Positions 56,070 through 64,000 of a stretch of DNA of 64,000 nucleotides are shown here, piece by piece. The stretch is from contig LLEU01000018.1 in the NCBI GenBank assembly GCA_001567505.1, forward strand, positions 39,774 through 103,773. The letters run 5' to 3'. The position numbers were made by a program, and so were the translations under genes. The notes under the pieces are model-generated. The model made no database searches, had not been told where the DNA came from, and was given only the letters and a program-made list of their open reading frames with translations. The stretch comes from Acidobacteria bacterium OLB17. Lineage in GTDB: Bacteria; Acidobacteriota; Blastocatellia; Pyrinomonadales; Pyrinomonadaceae. Position 1 is the first letter of the stretch. The number at the start of each line of letters is the position of its first letter.

Positions 56070-58480
56070 TTACTGCTCTTTTTGCAGATTCGCAAATTTT
56101 TCGATCAGCTTCTTCTGCCCAAAGCCCGGAAAACTGATCGTTAGTTTTACGTTGTCGCCTGAGCCTTCCCTTCTAAGGACGAGTCCGCGGCCGTACTTTT
56201 GGTGGATCACATTCGTGCCCGGCACCAACGCACCGCCCGTCTCCTTTGCGGAGGATCTCGGAACGCCCGAGCCTGCGGCCTTCAGGCGGTCGAGGGCGGT
56301 TGGCCGTGACTGAGGAGCATCGGGTGCGGGCGGCTTCGCGGAGGCGCTTCCTCCGCGTGACCGGAAGAATTCGTTGACCGCATCCGCGCTATTGTAGGTC
56401 TTGCCGGTGTATGTTTTTCGCTCGATACGAGGCGAGGCCTCGCCGCGCAAAGCACCGATCGTTGCCTTTGCCGACATCGTCGAAGGATGTTTCGCGTAAG
56501 AGAGCCAAGAGCCTTTTCCTGAGAGGTCCTCGATAAGGTCGAGCGGCATCTCGTTCAGGAATTGCGAGGGTTCGGCGGCCATCTCGTCGCCATATACTCG
56601 GCGACGCATCGCGTGCGTAATGTACAGCATCTTTTCGGCACGCGTTATCGCGACGTAGGCGAGGCGACGCTCTTCTTCGAGCTCTTTCGGGTCATTCTGC
56701 GAACGCGAATGCGGAAAGACGCCGTCCTCGAGCCCGACGAGAAAGACGATCGGGAACTCGAGCCCTTTCGCCATATGGACGGTCATCAACGTTACCGCCG
56801 CAGAACTGTCGTATTTGTCTGTGTCGGACGTCAAAGCGGCGTGGTCGATGAACTCACGCAGGCCGTCCGTCTCGTTCTTGTCGTAATCGACGGCGGCGTT
56901 CACGAGCTCTTCGAGGTTCTCAAGGCGGGCCGCGGCCTCGTCCGTGCCTTCCGTACGGAGACTCGCGGCGTAGCCCGTGTCCTCGATCGCCGCGACCACG
57001 ACATCCGAGACGGGATGCGGCGTATCCCGCAGCTCGGCCACCTTGCGGATCAAGCCGCCGACGACGAATGCAAAGTGCGAAAGGGCCTTGACGGCACGCG
57101 GCGTAAGGTTGACTGTGTGGCCGAAACGTGTCCCTTCTGTGATCTCCTGCAAGCCGGTCCAGAGCGACGTTCCCATCGCCTTTGCATAGCGGGTAAGCTC
57201 GTCCACGCTCGTCTTGCCGATGCCTCGTGCAGGCGTATTTATTACGCGTAGGAGCGCGATGTCGTCCATCGGGTTCAGAGCGAGCTTCAGGTAGGCGACG
57301 ATGTCCTTGACCTCGGCACGTTCGTAGAACGAGAAGCCGCCGACGATGTTGTAATCGATCCGCAGACGCCGCAACGCCTCCTCGAACAACCGCGACTGAG
57401 CGTTCGTGCGGTAAAGGATCGCGATCCTGTCCTTGAGCGAACGCCGCTGGTGTTCCTCGATCTTCGAGGCAACGAATCGCGCCTCGCCGTCGCCGTCAAA
57501 AGCCTGGTAATAGAAGATCCGTTCGCCGCCGGGATTTGCCGTCCAGAGTTTCTTCTTCTTTTGGTTGACGTTGTTCTTGATGATCGCGTCCGCGGTATCG
57601 AGGATCGTCTGCGTCGAACGATAGTTCTGCTCGAGCAGTATCACTTTAGCGGCCGGGAAGCTTTCCTCGAACCCGAGGATATTGCGTATATCGGCCTGCC
57701 GAAAACCGTAGATGCTCTGCGCATCGTCACCCACGACGCAGATATTCTGCTGCCTTTCGGTCAGGAAGCTGATCAGGTTGAATTGGAGCGCGTTCGTATC
57801 CTGATACTCATCAACGAGTATGTATTTGAAACGCTCGTTGTATTTCTCGCGCGTCTCGGGCGAATGCCGCAGAAGCTCGACCGTCTTTATCAAAAGGTCG
57901 TCAAAATCGAGCGCGTTCGCGACGCGAAGGCGTTCGTCATACATCCTGAAGACACGCGCGATCGCGAGTTTCTTTTCGTCGCCGTACTCGATCCTCGCGG
58001 CAAAATCCTCGGCCGATTCGCCGCGGTTCTTCGACGTGCTGATCGCGTTACGGACGTTTCGCGGCGGCATACTCTTTTCGTCGATGCCGAGGTCCTTGAG
58101 ACACGCCTTTACGACCTTCATCGAGTCGTCCGTGTCATAGATCGTGAAGGTCTTCTTGTAGCCTTGTTCGAGCTTGTCGATGTCCTGGCGGAGTATCCGC
58201 ACGCAAAGGCTGTGGAATGTCGAGATCAGCGGTGCCGATGGCAAGCTGCGTCCCTTGAAGAGCTCTTGACGCGGCTGCGCATCTCGCCCGCGGCCTTGTT
58301 CGTGAACGTAACGGCGAGAACGTTGTGAGGTGCAACTCCTTTTTCCGCAATAAGATACGCGATACGCACCGTAATGACGCGAGTCTTCCCGGAGCCGGCT
58401 CCTGCGAGTATCAGGAGCGGGCCTTCGGTCGTCGTTACGGCTTCCTTTTGTTGAGGATTAAGAGTCGAGAGAAGGTCCAT
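56070..58480 (-). CDS. UvrD/PcrA family DNA helicase (one base missing near 58265)
   Basis: A superfamily 1A 3'-5' helicase for repair or plasmid and replication restart. The N-terminal frame has [30 protein letters not shown] (Q motif and Walker A) and [18 protein letters not shown]. It breaks near 58265, where CTCTTGAC should have an extra C. The second frame then has [86 protein letters not shown] and [14 protein letters not shown]. The C-terminal GXVXXKK-like end ([31 protein letters not shown]) fits PcrA. The restored length is 803 residues. Confidence 0.94.
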
Positions 58481-58682
58481 TTACCACTTCGGCAGCCTTT
58501 TCCTGTTCAGCTTTTTCTGCAGCTTCCATTGCCAGGCGCTTGGCTTTTCGCTGCTCCTCACGTTCCTTCATTTCGCGGCGATAGGTCTTTGCAAAGAAGT
58601 ACATCGCCGCACTGGAGACGATGAAGATAAAAACCATCATCAGCGAAATGAAGATGATCTCCGCGCGGATATTCGCTGGCAT
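58458..58682 (-). CDS. Small single-pass membrane protein
   Basis: The 74-residue protein has one N-terminal transmembrane helix ([22 protein letters not shown]) and a highly charged helix ([32 protein letters not shown]) suited to a coiled coil. No family is recognised. Its last 23 bases overlap the start of the helicase gene, which suggests translational coupling. Confidence 0.6.
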   Translation of the reverse strand: MPANIRAEIIFISLMMVFIFIVSSAAMYFFAKTYRREMKEREEQRKAKRLAMEAAEKAEQEKAAEVVNGPSLDS

Positions 58683-58718
58683 ACTTCTATTCTAATGGCT
58701 GCGTGTTCGGGCGACAAA

Positions 58719-59123
58719 TCACGCTTCGAAAAGCTTTATGTATTCTGGCGGGAGCGAACGGACGCGGCGCGACTTGTCGGTTACGACGTGCAGCGTCTCG
58801 CCGACGGCAAGGAGTTCGAGATCGGCCTTTCGCACGACCTCGTACTCGAATCGCAGGCTGCGGCGCCTGATCTCGGCCGGACGCACGCGTATCAAGAGAA
58901 GGTCGTCGAAGAATGCGGGCCGCTTATACCGCACCGAAGCCTCCGCGACGATCAACTGAACGTCGTTGGCCTCCATCTCGGTGTACGGTACGCCGACGCG
59001 CCGGCAATGATCGCTGCGTGCGACCTCGAACCAAACGATGTAATTCGAATGGTGCGCGATGCCCATCTGATCGGTCTCCGCGTACCGCACACGAAGTTCC
59101 GTCTCGTGCCAAGCGTAGCTCAT
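58719..59123 (-). CDS. Acyl-CoA thioesterase, 4HBT/YbgC-like hotdog fold
   Basis: The 134-residue protein has the 4-hydroxybenzoyl-CoA thioesterase motif VRYAETDQMGIAHHSNYIVWFEVARSD with catalytic Asp and the D-x-x-G-x-x-x-x-x-N-Y pattern, and VRYKRPAFFDDLLLIRV. It cleaves acyl-CoA thioesters; the natural substrate cannot be told. It precedes the small membrane protein and helicase in the same direction. Confidence 0.9.
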   Translation of the reverse strand: MSYAWHETELRVRYAETDQMGIAHHSNYIVWFEVARSDHCRRVGVPYTEMEANDVQLIVAEASVRYKRPAFFDDLLLIRVRPAEIRRRSLRFEYEVVRKADLELLAVGETLHVVTDKSRRVRSLPPEYIKLFEA

Positions 59124-59259
59124 AGGTCAAGTTTCTTCCCCTCGCCGCCCAAAACGCAACCCGACGCGACGCAATTCCTCGCGGCCTTCGCTTCGCGGCT
59201 ATGCGACGCCAGAAACGAATACAGCCCCAAGCGGGGCCGCATCCAACGAAACTTTTTTT

Positions 59260-59333
59260 TGGCTGGGAGACAGGGATTCGAACCCCGATAGGCAGATCCA
59301 GAGACTGCAGTCCTACCATTAGACGATCTCCCA
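59260..59333 (-). tRNA. tRNA-Gln (CTG anticodon)
   Basis: The 74-base leftward tRNA has acceptor stem TGGGAGA with TCTCCCA, a D arm, a T arm (CGGGG-TTCGAAT-CCCTG), discriminator G and an encoded CCA. The anticodon stem is GCAG with CTGC plus a T-T pair closing the loop CTCTGGA, so positions 34-36 read CTG. The U1 and G73 identity bases fit glutamine. Confidence 0.88.
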
Positions 59334-59375
59334 GCGTCCTTAATAATTTACGAAGCCGATACGGCCTTGTCAAAC

Positions 59376-59491
59376 CAAAGGAAATGCCCGGGTGATGTTA
59401 CCATCACGCGGGCGTGGTTTACCGGTTACGGTTATCCTACGAAATACTTCTTGTTATAAGAAGCAGCGTATTCTCTTATCTACTAAACGCT
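59376..59491 (-). ncRNA. tracrRNA of the type II-C CRISPR system
   Basis: Leftward RNA inferred between tRNA-Gln and cas9. Its 5' anti-repeat (59453-59488) pairs with the CRISPR repeat at 63936-63971 read on the minus strand: 29 Watson-Crick pairs, four G-U pairs, two mismatches and one bulged base. A downstream tail follows, with a strong hairpin (GCCCGcGTGATG with CATCACcCGGGC, 59386-59413) and a weak T-containing end (ATTTCCTTT). AT-rich TATACC and TATAAA hexamers lie just upstream near 59491-59503 as a possible promoter. The 3' end is approximate. Confidence 0.75.
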
Positions 59492-59553
59492 TTATATGGT
59501 ATATTATCTTCACCTATAAATCAAGTGTTATCTTGTCCTCACGATGCTTCCAT

Positions 59554-62500
59554 ATGTCTGAGTTTAAGAATATTTTGGGTCTCGACCTGGGCGTGACCTC
59601 TATCGGTTGGGCCATGCTGAGAGTCGAGACAGATGCCGACGGAAAACCATTGCGCGAAAGCGACGGAACCATTGTCAACGCCTCAATTCATGATATTGGC
59701 GTTCGTATCTTCCCGGCAACGACCGAAGGTACTAAAAGCGAGCCGAAAAACAGTAAGCGGCGGACCGCACGGGGACAGCGAAGGCTGATCCGGCGAAAAG
59801 CTGCTCGAAGAAATTCTCTCCGGAGCCTTTTGATCGAAAATGGACTCCTTCCTGCGATCGATCCCTTGGCCGCATCATCGGACTTCCAAGCGATTGGTGA
59901 CCCTTGGCGGACTCGCGCTCGAGCCTTGGATGAGCGTCTTGAGCCATTCGAGATAGGACGCTCGATCTATCATCTCAGCGAAGCGACGGGGATTCTTAAG
60001 CAACCGAAAATCCGCCAGTTCCAAGGAGGACGGCGTGGTTTACGATGGGATCGCTCGGATACGCCAAGAGATGTCGGACGGCGGATTTCGAACTGTCGGC
60101 GAGTCGCTATACGCACGAACTGAGAAGGCTCGCCCGGAAGCGCCATTCGCGAAGTTGCGGAAAGAGTTCACTCACCGCTCGATGACGGAGGCTGAGCTCG
60201 ACGCGATATGGACAGCTCAGCAAGAGCACCATCCTGCGATCCTGACGAATGAGCTATTGGCAGATATCCGGCGCGTTATGTTCTTTCAACGCCCGCTTCG
60301 CTCACAACGCGGCCTTATCGGCAAGTGCATTTTCGAGCCGGGCAAGAAACGTTGCGACCTCGCACGTCCGGCGGCACAGCGCCTGCGCTACTGGCAGGAT
60401 CTCAACAACCTGCAGCTTCAAGACCCGGCAACCCTGAACTGGCGAAAACTCACGACGGAGGAGAAAGCGAAGCTATCCGCAAAACTCGAAGGCACCAAAG
60501 AATTGACCTACAAGGCCCTTCGCAAGCTTTTGAAGATCGGTGAGGATGTTCGTATTAACCTCGAAACAAATGAAAAAAAGCTCTATGGGAATAAAACGGC
60601 ATACGCATTTCGCAAAGCAATTGGAACTAAATGGGATGCCTTCAATGATGACGAGCAGAACCGGCTCACGGAAGAGCTTTTCCGAATCGAGAATGAGGAT
60701 GCCCTTAAGCGGAGACTCAGCAGCTACTGGAACTTCGATGCGGATGAAGTTGCCAAACTCGAAGCGACGTGGCATCAACTCGAGGACGGTTACAGTCGGC
60801 TCTCTTTGAAAGCAATACGACGCGTACTTCCGTTTATGATGGACGGCCTGCGTTACGACGAGGCGGTTCGTGAGGTCTATGGTGACCACCGGCGAATATT
60901 TGGCCGCGAAGAATACCAGAAGCTTGAGCTGCCGCCGAAAGACCTAAGGAATCCGATCGTCTATAAGGCCCTCTGTGAGCTCCGAAAAGTGGTCAATGCG
61001 ATCATTCGTGAGCACGGACGCCCGGATGAGATACGGATCGAGCTGGCCCGCGACCTTAAGCTTACAAAGCTTCAAAAAGAGAAAGCAATGAAGCAGGCCA
61101 ACAAAAACAAGCGCGCCAACGAAGATGCTGACACGTTCTTCAAAGAAAGGTTCGGCCTTGAGAATGCGTCGTCAACCGACAAGCTGAAATATCGCCTTTG
61201 GAAAGAAGCGGGTGAGCGGTGCCCGTACACCGGCAATCCGATCCCGCCCGGATCGCTCCTGAATGACGGCCTCGTTGACATCGAGCATATCATTCCCTAC
61301 AGCCGATGCTTTGACGACTCGTATATGAACAAAACGATCTGCGATGCGAAATTCAATCGCGAGGTCAAGCGAAATCGAGCGCCGGGTGAGATCTACGACC
61401 GCGAAAGCGAGGCCTATTCCGAGCTGATACATCGTATCGCCGTTTTACCGCCTGCAAAGCAGCGAAAGTTCAAAATGACCGAGCAGGAGCTCGCAGAAAC
61501 CGACTGGGCAGGCCGTCAACTGTCGGATACTCGCTACATCTGCCGTGAAGCTCACGGCTATTTGCGCCAGCTTTATCCTTATAGCCCCGACGAGAGTAAG
61601 TATGTGCAGGTCGTCTCAGGCGGGGCCACGGCAAGCCTTCGACACGTTTGGCACGTAAATGCGATCCTTTCGGACGGCGACATCGAGGCAAAGAATCGCT
61701 GGGATCATCGCCACCATGCGATCGATGCGATCGTCGTTGCTTTGTGCGACCGCGGCCTCTATCATCTGATCTCGAAACTCTCAGGCCGGAACCACGAGTT
61801 GATGAACCGGAAACTGTCAGGATTCAGCGAGCCGTGGCAAGGTTTTCTGGATGATGTGAACAGGGCAATGAGTACGCTTATCGTCTCGCATGCGCCTACC
61901 CGCCGTGTGCGCGGACAGCTCCTCGAAGAGACTGCCTACGGCCCAACCGCCGTTCCGGGTGTATATGTAGTCAAAAAAGGGCTGGAAGGGATCACCGACG
62001 CCAGATAAAGAATATTGTTGACCCGGCGGTAAAGGAACTTGTGGAGCTGCGGCTTTCGCAGTTCAATGGCGACAGGAAGAAGGCCTTCGTCGAGCCGCTA
62101 TTCCACAAAGACGGCAAGACGCCGATACGCACGGTTCGCATTTCAGTAACTATGTCGCCCGAAACCGTGGTCGGGATCAGGGATGCGAGCGGCGAGGTGT
62201 ATAAGTACTATTCGCTGGCAGGCAACCATCATGTCGATATATTTGAGAATATCGACAGCGGCGAACGCCGGGCCGAACTCGTACCGCGATTTTACGCGGC
62301 GCAGCGTAACTGGAAACAGGCCGATCTCGGCCCCGAATGGCGAAAGCTCTTCTCGCTCTGCGCCAACGACTACGTCGAGTTTCGCGGAGATGACGGCGAA
62401 TTGATCGTTTATAGGATACAGAAGATGTCTGGTGGAGGAACGGTTGTCATTATCGGCCGTCCGCTGGAAGACGCGAGATCTGAATACGTGACCGGCGTCG

Positions 62501-62589
62501 TAAAGCAGCTCCAGGGAAAGAACCTGAAGAACATCACACGAAAGCTTCAGGTCGATCCGATCGGACGTCTTTCGACGGCAGGCGATTAG
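59554..62589 (+). CDS. cas9: Type II-C Cas9 nuclease (extra base at 59977, missing base near 62005)
   Basis: Cas9 cuts DNA guided by crRNA and tracrRNA. It reads as three frames that become one 1011-residue protein once A59977 is dropped and an A is added near 62005. RuvC-I is ILGLDLGVTSIGWAML with Asp11. The Arg-rich bridge helix is near 62-88. HLAKRRGFLSNRKS spans the first join. RuvC-II is EIRIELARDL with Glu496. HNH has DIEHIIPYS (Glu577, His578) and Asn601, 23 residues after the His as in other Cas9s. RuvC-III is WDHRHHAIDAIVVAL (His721, Asp724). The C-terminal PAM-interacting part follows the second join (IKNIVDPAVKELVE). Length and a cas9-cas1-cas2 order without csn2 or cas4 fit subtype II-C. 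Confidence 0.95.
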
Positions 62590-62631
62590 CTCTTAGCAAA
62601 ACCACTGTTCGCTTGTCGGGTTTGAAAACCT

Positions 62632-63546
62632 ATGATCAAGCGAACAGTTGAAATTTCCACACCGGGCTGCTATCTCCATACAAGGGATGCTCAGCTCGTC
62701 ATTGAAAAGGACGGCCTAAAGGTCGGCAGCGTTCCGATCGAGGACCTCGGTGTCCTGATCCTCGACAGCCCGCAGCTCCTCGTTACGTCGAGCCTAATAA
62801 GCGGCCTAGCCGAACAGAATGTTTCTGTGATCTTCACAGATTCGAAACATCTGCCCTCGTCGCTGACCGTTCCCTTCTCCGCCCATTCGATACAGTCTAA
62901 GGTCCTGAACGGCCAGATCGCTATCTCGCTTCCAACAAAGAAGCGCCTCTGGGCGGCTGTTGTCTCCGCAAAGATCGCCAATCAGGCGCGTTCGCTTGAG
63001 CTTTGCGGAAAAGATGGAACTGCCCTTCGCGAGATCGCGGATCGCGTAAAAAGCGGTGACCCAGCCAACCTAGAGGCCTACGCTGCAAAGGTGTACTGGC
63101 GGAAACTCTTCGGCGACGCTTTCCGCCGCGATCGTTTTGCAAACGATCACAACATCCTGCTCAACTACGGCTATGCGATCATGAGAGCTGCGACGGCGCG
63201 AGCAATTGTTGGTACCGGCCTGCATCCGGGTCTCGGGATCAATCATAAGAACCAATATAATCCCTTTCCACTCGCAGATGATCTTGTTGAGCCGCTTCGG
63301 CCTTTTGTCGATGTCTGCGTGGCCTCGATCTTGGCCGAAATGTTCTCCGATCCAGGCAACGCCGAGCCGGAGCTCGTGCTCGACAGAGGCAAAAAAGCCG
63401 CTCTGCTAGGCCTGCTCGCGGACGATTGCAGCTATGATGCGCGTCCGCTCCCCCTGTTGGCAGCTCTAGGCTGCTACGTCGCAACCGTAAAGCAAGTGAT
63501 GCTGGGCGAGGCTCAAAAGCCTGTGATCCCCACGTTCGTTAAGTAG
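62632..63546 (+). CDS. cas1: Type II Cas1 integrase
   Basis: Cas1 inserts new spacers together with Cas2. The 304-residue protein starts KRTVEISTPGCYLHTRDAQLVIEKDGLKVGSVPIEDLGVLIL, the type II Cas1 beginning. The metal-binding residues are visible as Glu148 (NLEAYAAKVYW), His205 (GINHKNQYNPFPLADDL) and Glu220 (VEPLRPFVD). It starts 42 bases after cas9 and one base before cas2. Confidence 0.96.
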   Translation: MIKRTVEISTPGCYLHTRDAQLVIEKDGLKVGSVPIEDLGVLILDSPQLLVTSSLISGLAEQNVSVIFTDSKHLPSSLTVPFSAHSIQSKVLNGQIAISLPTKKRLWAAVVSAKIANQARSLELCGKDGTALREIADRVKSGDPANLEAYAAKVYWRKLFGDAFRRDRFANDHNILLNYGYAIMRAATARAIVGTGLHPGLGINHKNQYNPFPLADDLVEPLRPFVDVCVASILAEMFSDPGNAEPELVLDRGKKAALLGLLADDCSYDARPLPLLAALGCYVATVKQVMLGEAQKPVIPTFVK

Positions 63547-63547
63547 T

Positions 63548-63887
63548 ATGGCAATAAGGTTTTTTGGAGGATTCAATACCGTGTGGATGGTTGTAATGTT
63601 CGATCTGCCGATGGTCTCGCCTTATGAGAAGAAGCGATATGCTCAGTTTAGGAAAGTTCTGCTGCGGGACGGCTTTTCAATGCTTCAGTTCTCGGTTTAC
63701 GGACGCCATTGTCCGTCCGAAGAAAATGCAGAGGTGCACGAAAAACGGGTCGTATCCGCGTTGCCGCCCGAAGGGAATGTTCGTATAATCAAGGTTACCG
63801 AGAAACAGTTCGCGCGGATGAAAACCTTCTATGGAAAAAAGCGTCGCAAAACAGAAGAGCCGCCGCTTCAGCTCAGTTTTTTTCTGA
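63548..63887 (+). CDS. cas2: Type II Cas2 (probable extra T in the run 63877-63883)
   Basis: Cas2 forms a dimer bridging Cas1 dimers. The protein starts MAIRFFGGFNTVWMVVMFDLP with the Asp19 of MFDLP, then YAQFRKVLLRDGFSMLQFSVYGRHC and VRIIKVTEKQFARMKTFYGKK. As read, the frame continues to 63937 with a polar tail unlike Cas2. Removing one T from the seven-T run at 63877-63883 ends it at 63887 as LQLSFF, 112 residues, matching the usual II-C Cas2 end. The longer form to 63937 would overlap the first CRISPR repeat. Confidence 0.92.
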
Positions 63888-63935
63888 GCCTTGGCAGCGG
63901 CAACTCCATGCATCTCAACCATTTGCGGCTGATCT

Positions 63936-64000
63936 AGTTTAGCAGATAAGAGAATCGCCGCAACTCACAACGATATGATGGTCGCGATGGAATTCTCGGC
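63936..64000 (-). CRISPR. First visible repeat and spacer of the type II-C array
   Basis: The repeat at 63936-63971, read on the minus strand, begins GTTGTGAGTTGCGGCG and ends CTGCTAAACT (36 bases). It is recognised because it pairs with the anti-repeat at 59453-59488. The following 29 bases (63972-64000) would be a spacer, one base short of the usual 30. Only one repeat is in the window, so the array itself is predicted, not seen. crRNA would be read leftward, toward cas2. Confidence 0.7.

Noticed and set aside
59260..59333. tRNA-Gln as the attachment site of the CRISPR locus
   Set aside because: The CRISPR locus lies on the tRNA 5' side, whereas integration usually uses the 3' end, and no integrase or repeated tRNA fragment is seen.
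59453..59488. tracrRNA read on the plus strand toward cas9
   Set aside because: In that direction the differences from the repeat give A-C mismatches instead of G-U pairs, and no hairpin tail follows.
59554..62589. Programmed frameshifting or a naturally split Cas9
   Set aside because: The same kind of single-base error occurs in essential genes throughout the window, no slippery heptamer or downstream pseudoknot is evident, and each join restores family sequence exactly.
62041..62589. A separate gene after cas9
   Set aside because: Its sequence continues the Cas9 C-terminal domain (conserved VDPAV and QVDPIGR-type end) in a shifted frame.

Overview
The window looks like a chromosomal segment of an Acidobacteriota-type bacterium, probably class Blastocatellia. 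This rests on the gene mix (large TonB receptor with an N-terminal carboxypeptidase-regulatory-like domain, secretin with a C-terminal cohesin-like domain, sigma/anti-sigma/polymer-forming operon, GC-rich coding bias) and not on a marker-gene tree. Most of the window is ordinary core genome. The right end carries a type II-C CRISPR-Cas9 locus, and three intergenic regions carry an unusual hairpin repeat family.

Layout: 1-5.7 kb holds the start of an FAD oxidase gene, uvrB, a HEAT-repeat membrane protein, purC and a MOSC protein. 5.7-7.9 kb is groES-groEL behind a sigma70 promoter and CIRCE operator. 7.9-10.8 kb is an accessory stretch of small unknown genes embedded in hairpin repeats. 10.8-16.8 kb has a flavin reductase, a CAP-domain protein, a GlsB-type protein, a NatAB-type ABC exporter and corA. 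After a third repeat cluster (16.8-17.2 kb), 17.2-27.1 kb is a leftward run pgpA-cobO-flippase-FkbM-nrnA-rbfA-infB-nusA-rimP. 27.3-29.7 kb has a small winged-helix-like protein, a ROK kinase and a sugar-binding lipoprotein. 30-33.8 kb reads rightward with two FecR-like paralogues, a UDP-glucose dehydrogenase and a nucleotide-sugar epimerase. 33.9-44.8 kb reads leftward with a TonB receptor, a Gly/Arg-rich secreted protein, a sigma/anti-sigma operon and a four-gene secretin/pseudopilin operon. 46.1-50.6 kb is the tightly coupled coaBC-udg-isoaspartyl peptidase-cinA operon. 50.7-55.6 kb is Nudix, rplM-rpsI, rpsB, tsf, pyrH-frr. 55.6-59.3 kb has a lipoprotein, a UvrD/PcrA helicase, a thioesterase and tRNA-Gln.

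The CRISPR locus (59.4-64 kb) consists of a leftward tracrRNA, cas9, cas1, cas2 and the first repeat of an array cut by the window end. The tracrRNA can be identified because its 36-nt anti-repeat pairs with the repeat at the window end, with almost all differences being G-U wobbles. cas9 appears as three open frames, but two single-base corrections give one protein of about 1011 residues with all catalytic residues.

At least ten single-base insertions or deletions break genes in this window, including infB and pyrH, which a cell cannot lose. They are best read as uncorrected sequencing or assembly errors, so broken genes are annotated here as full-length genes with the shift position given.
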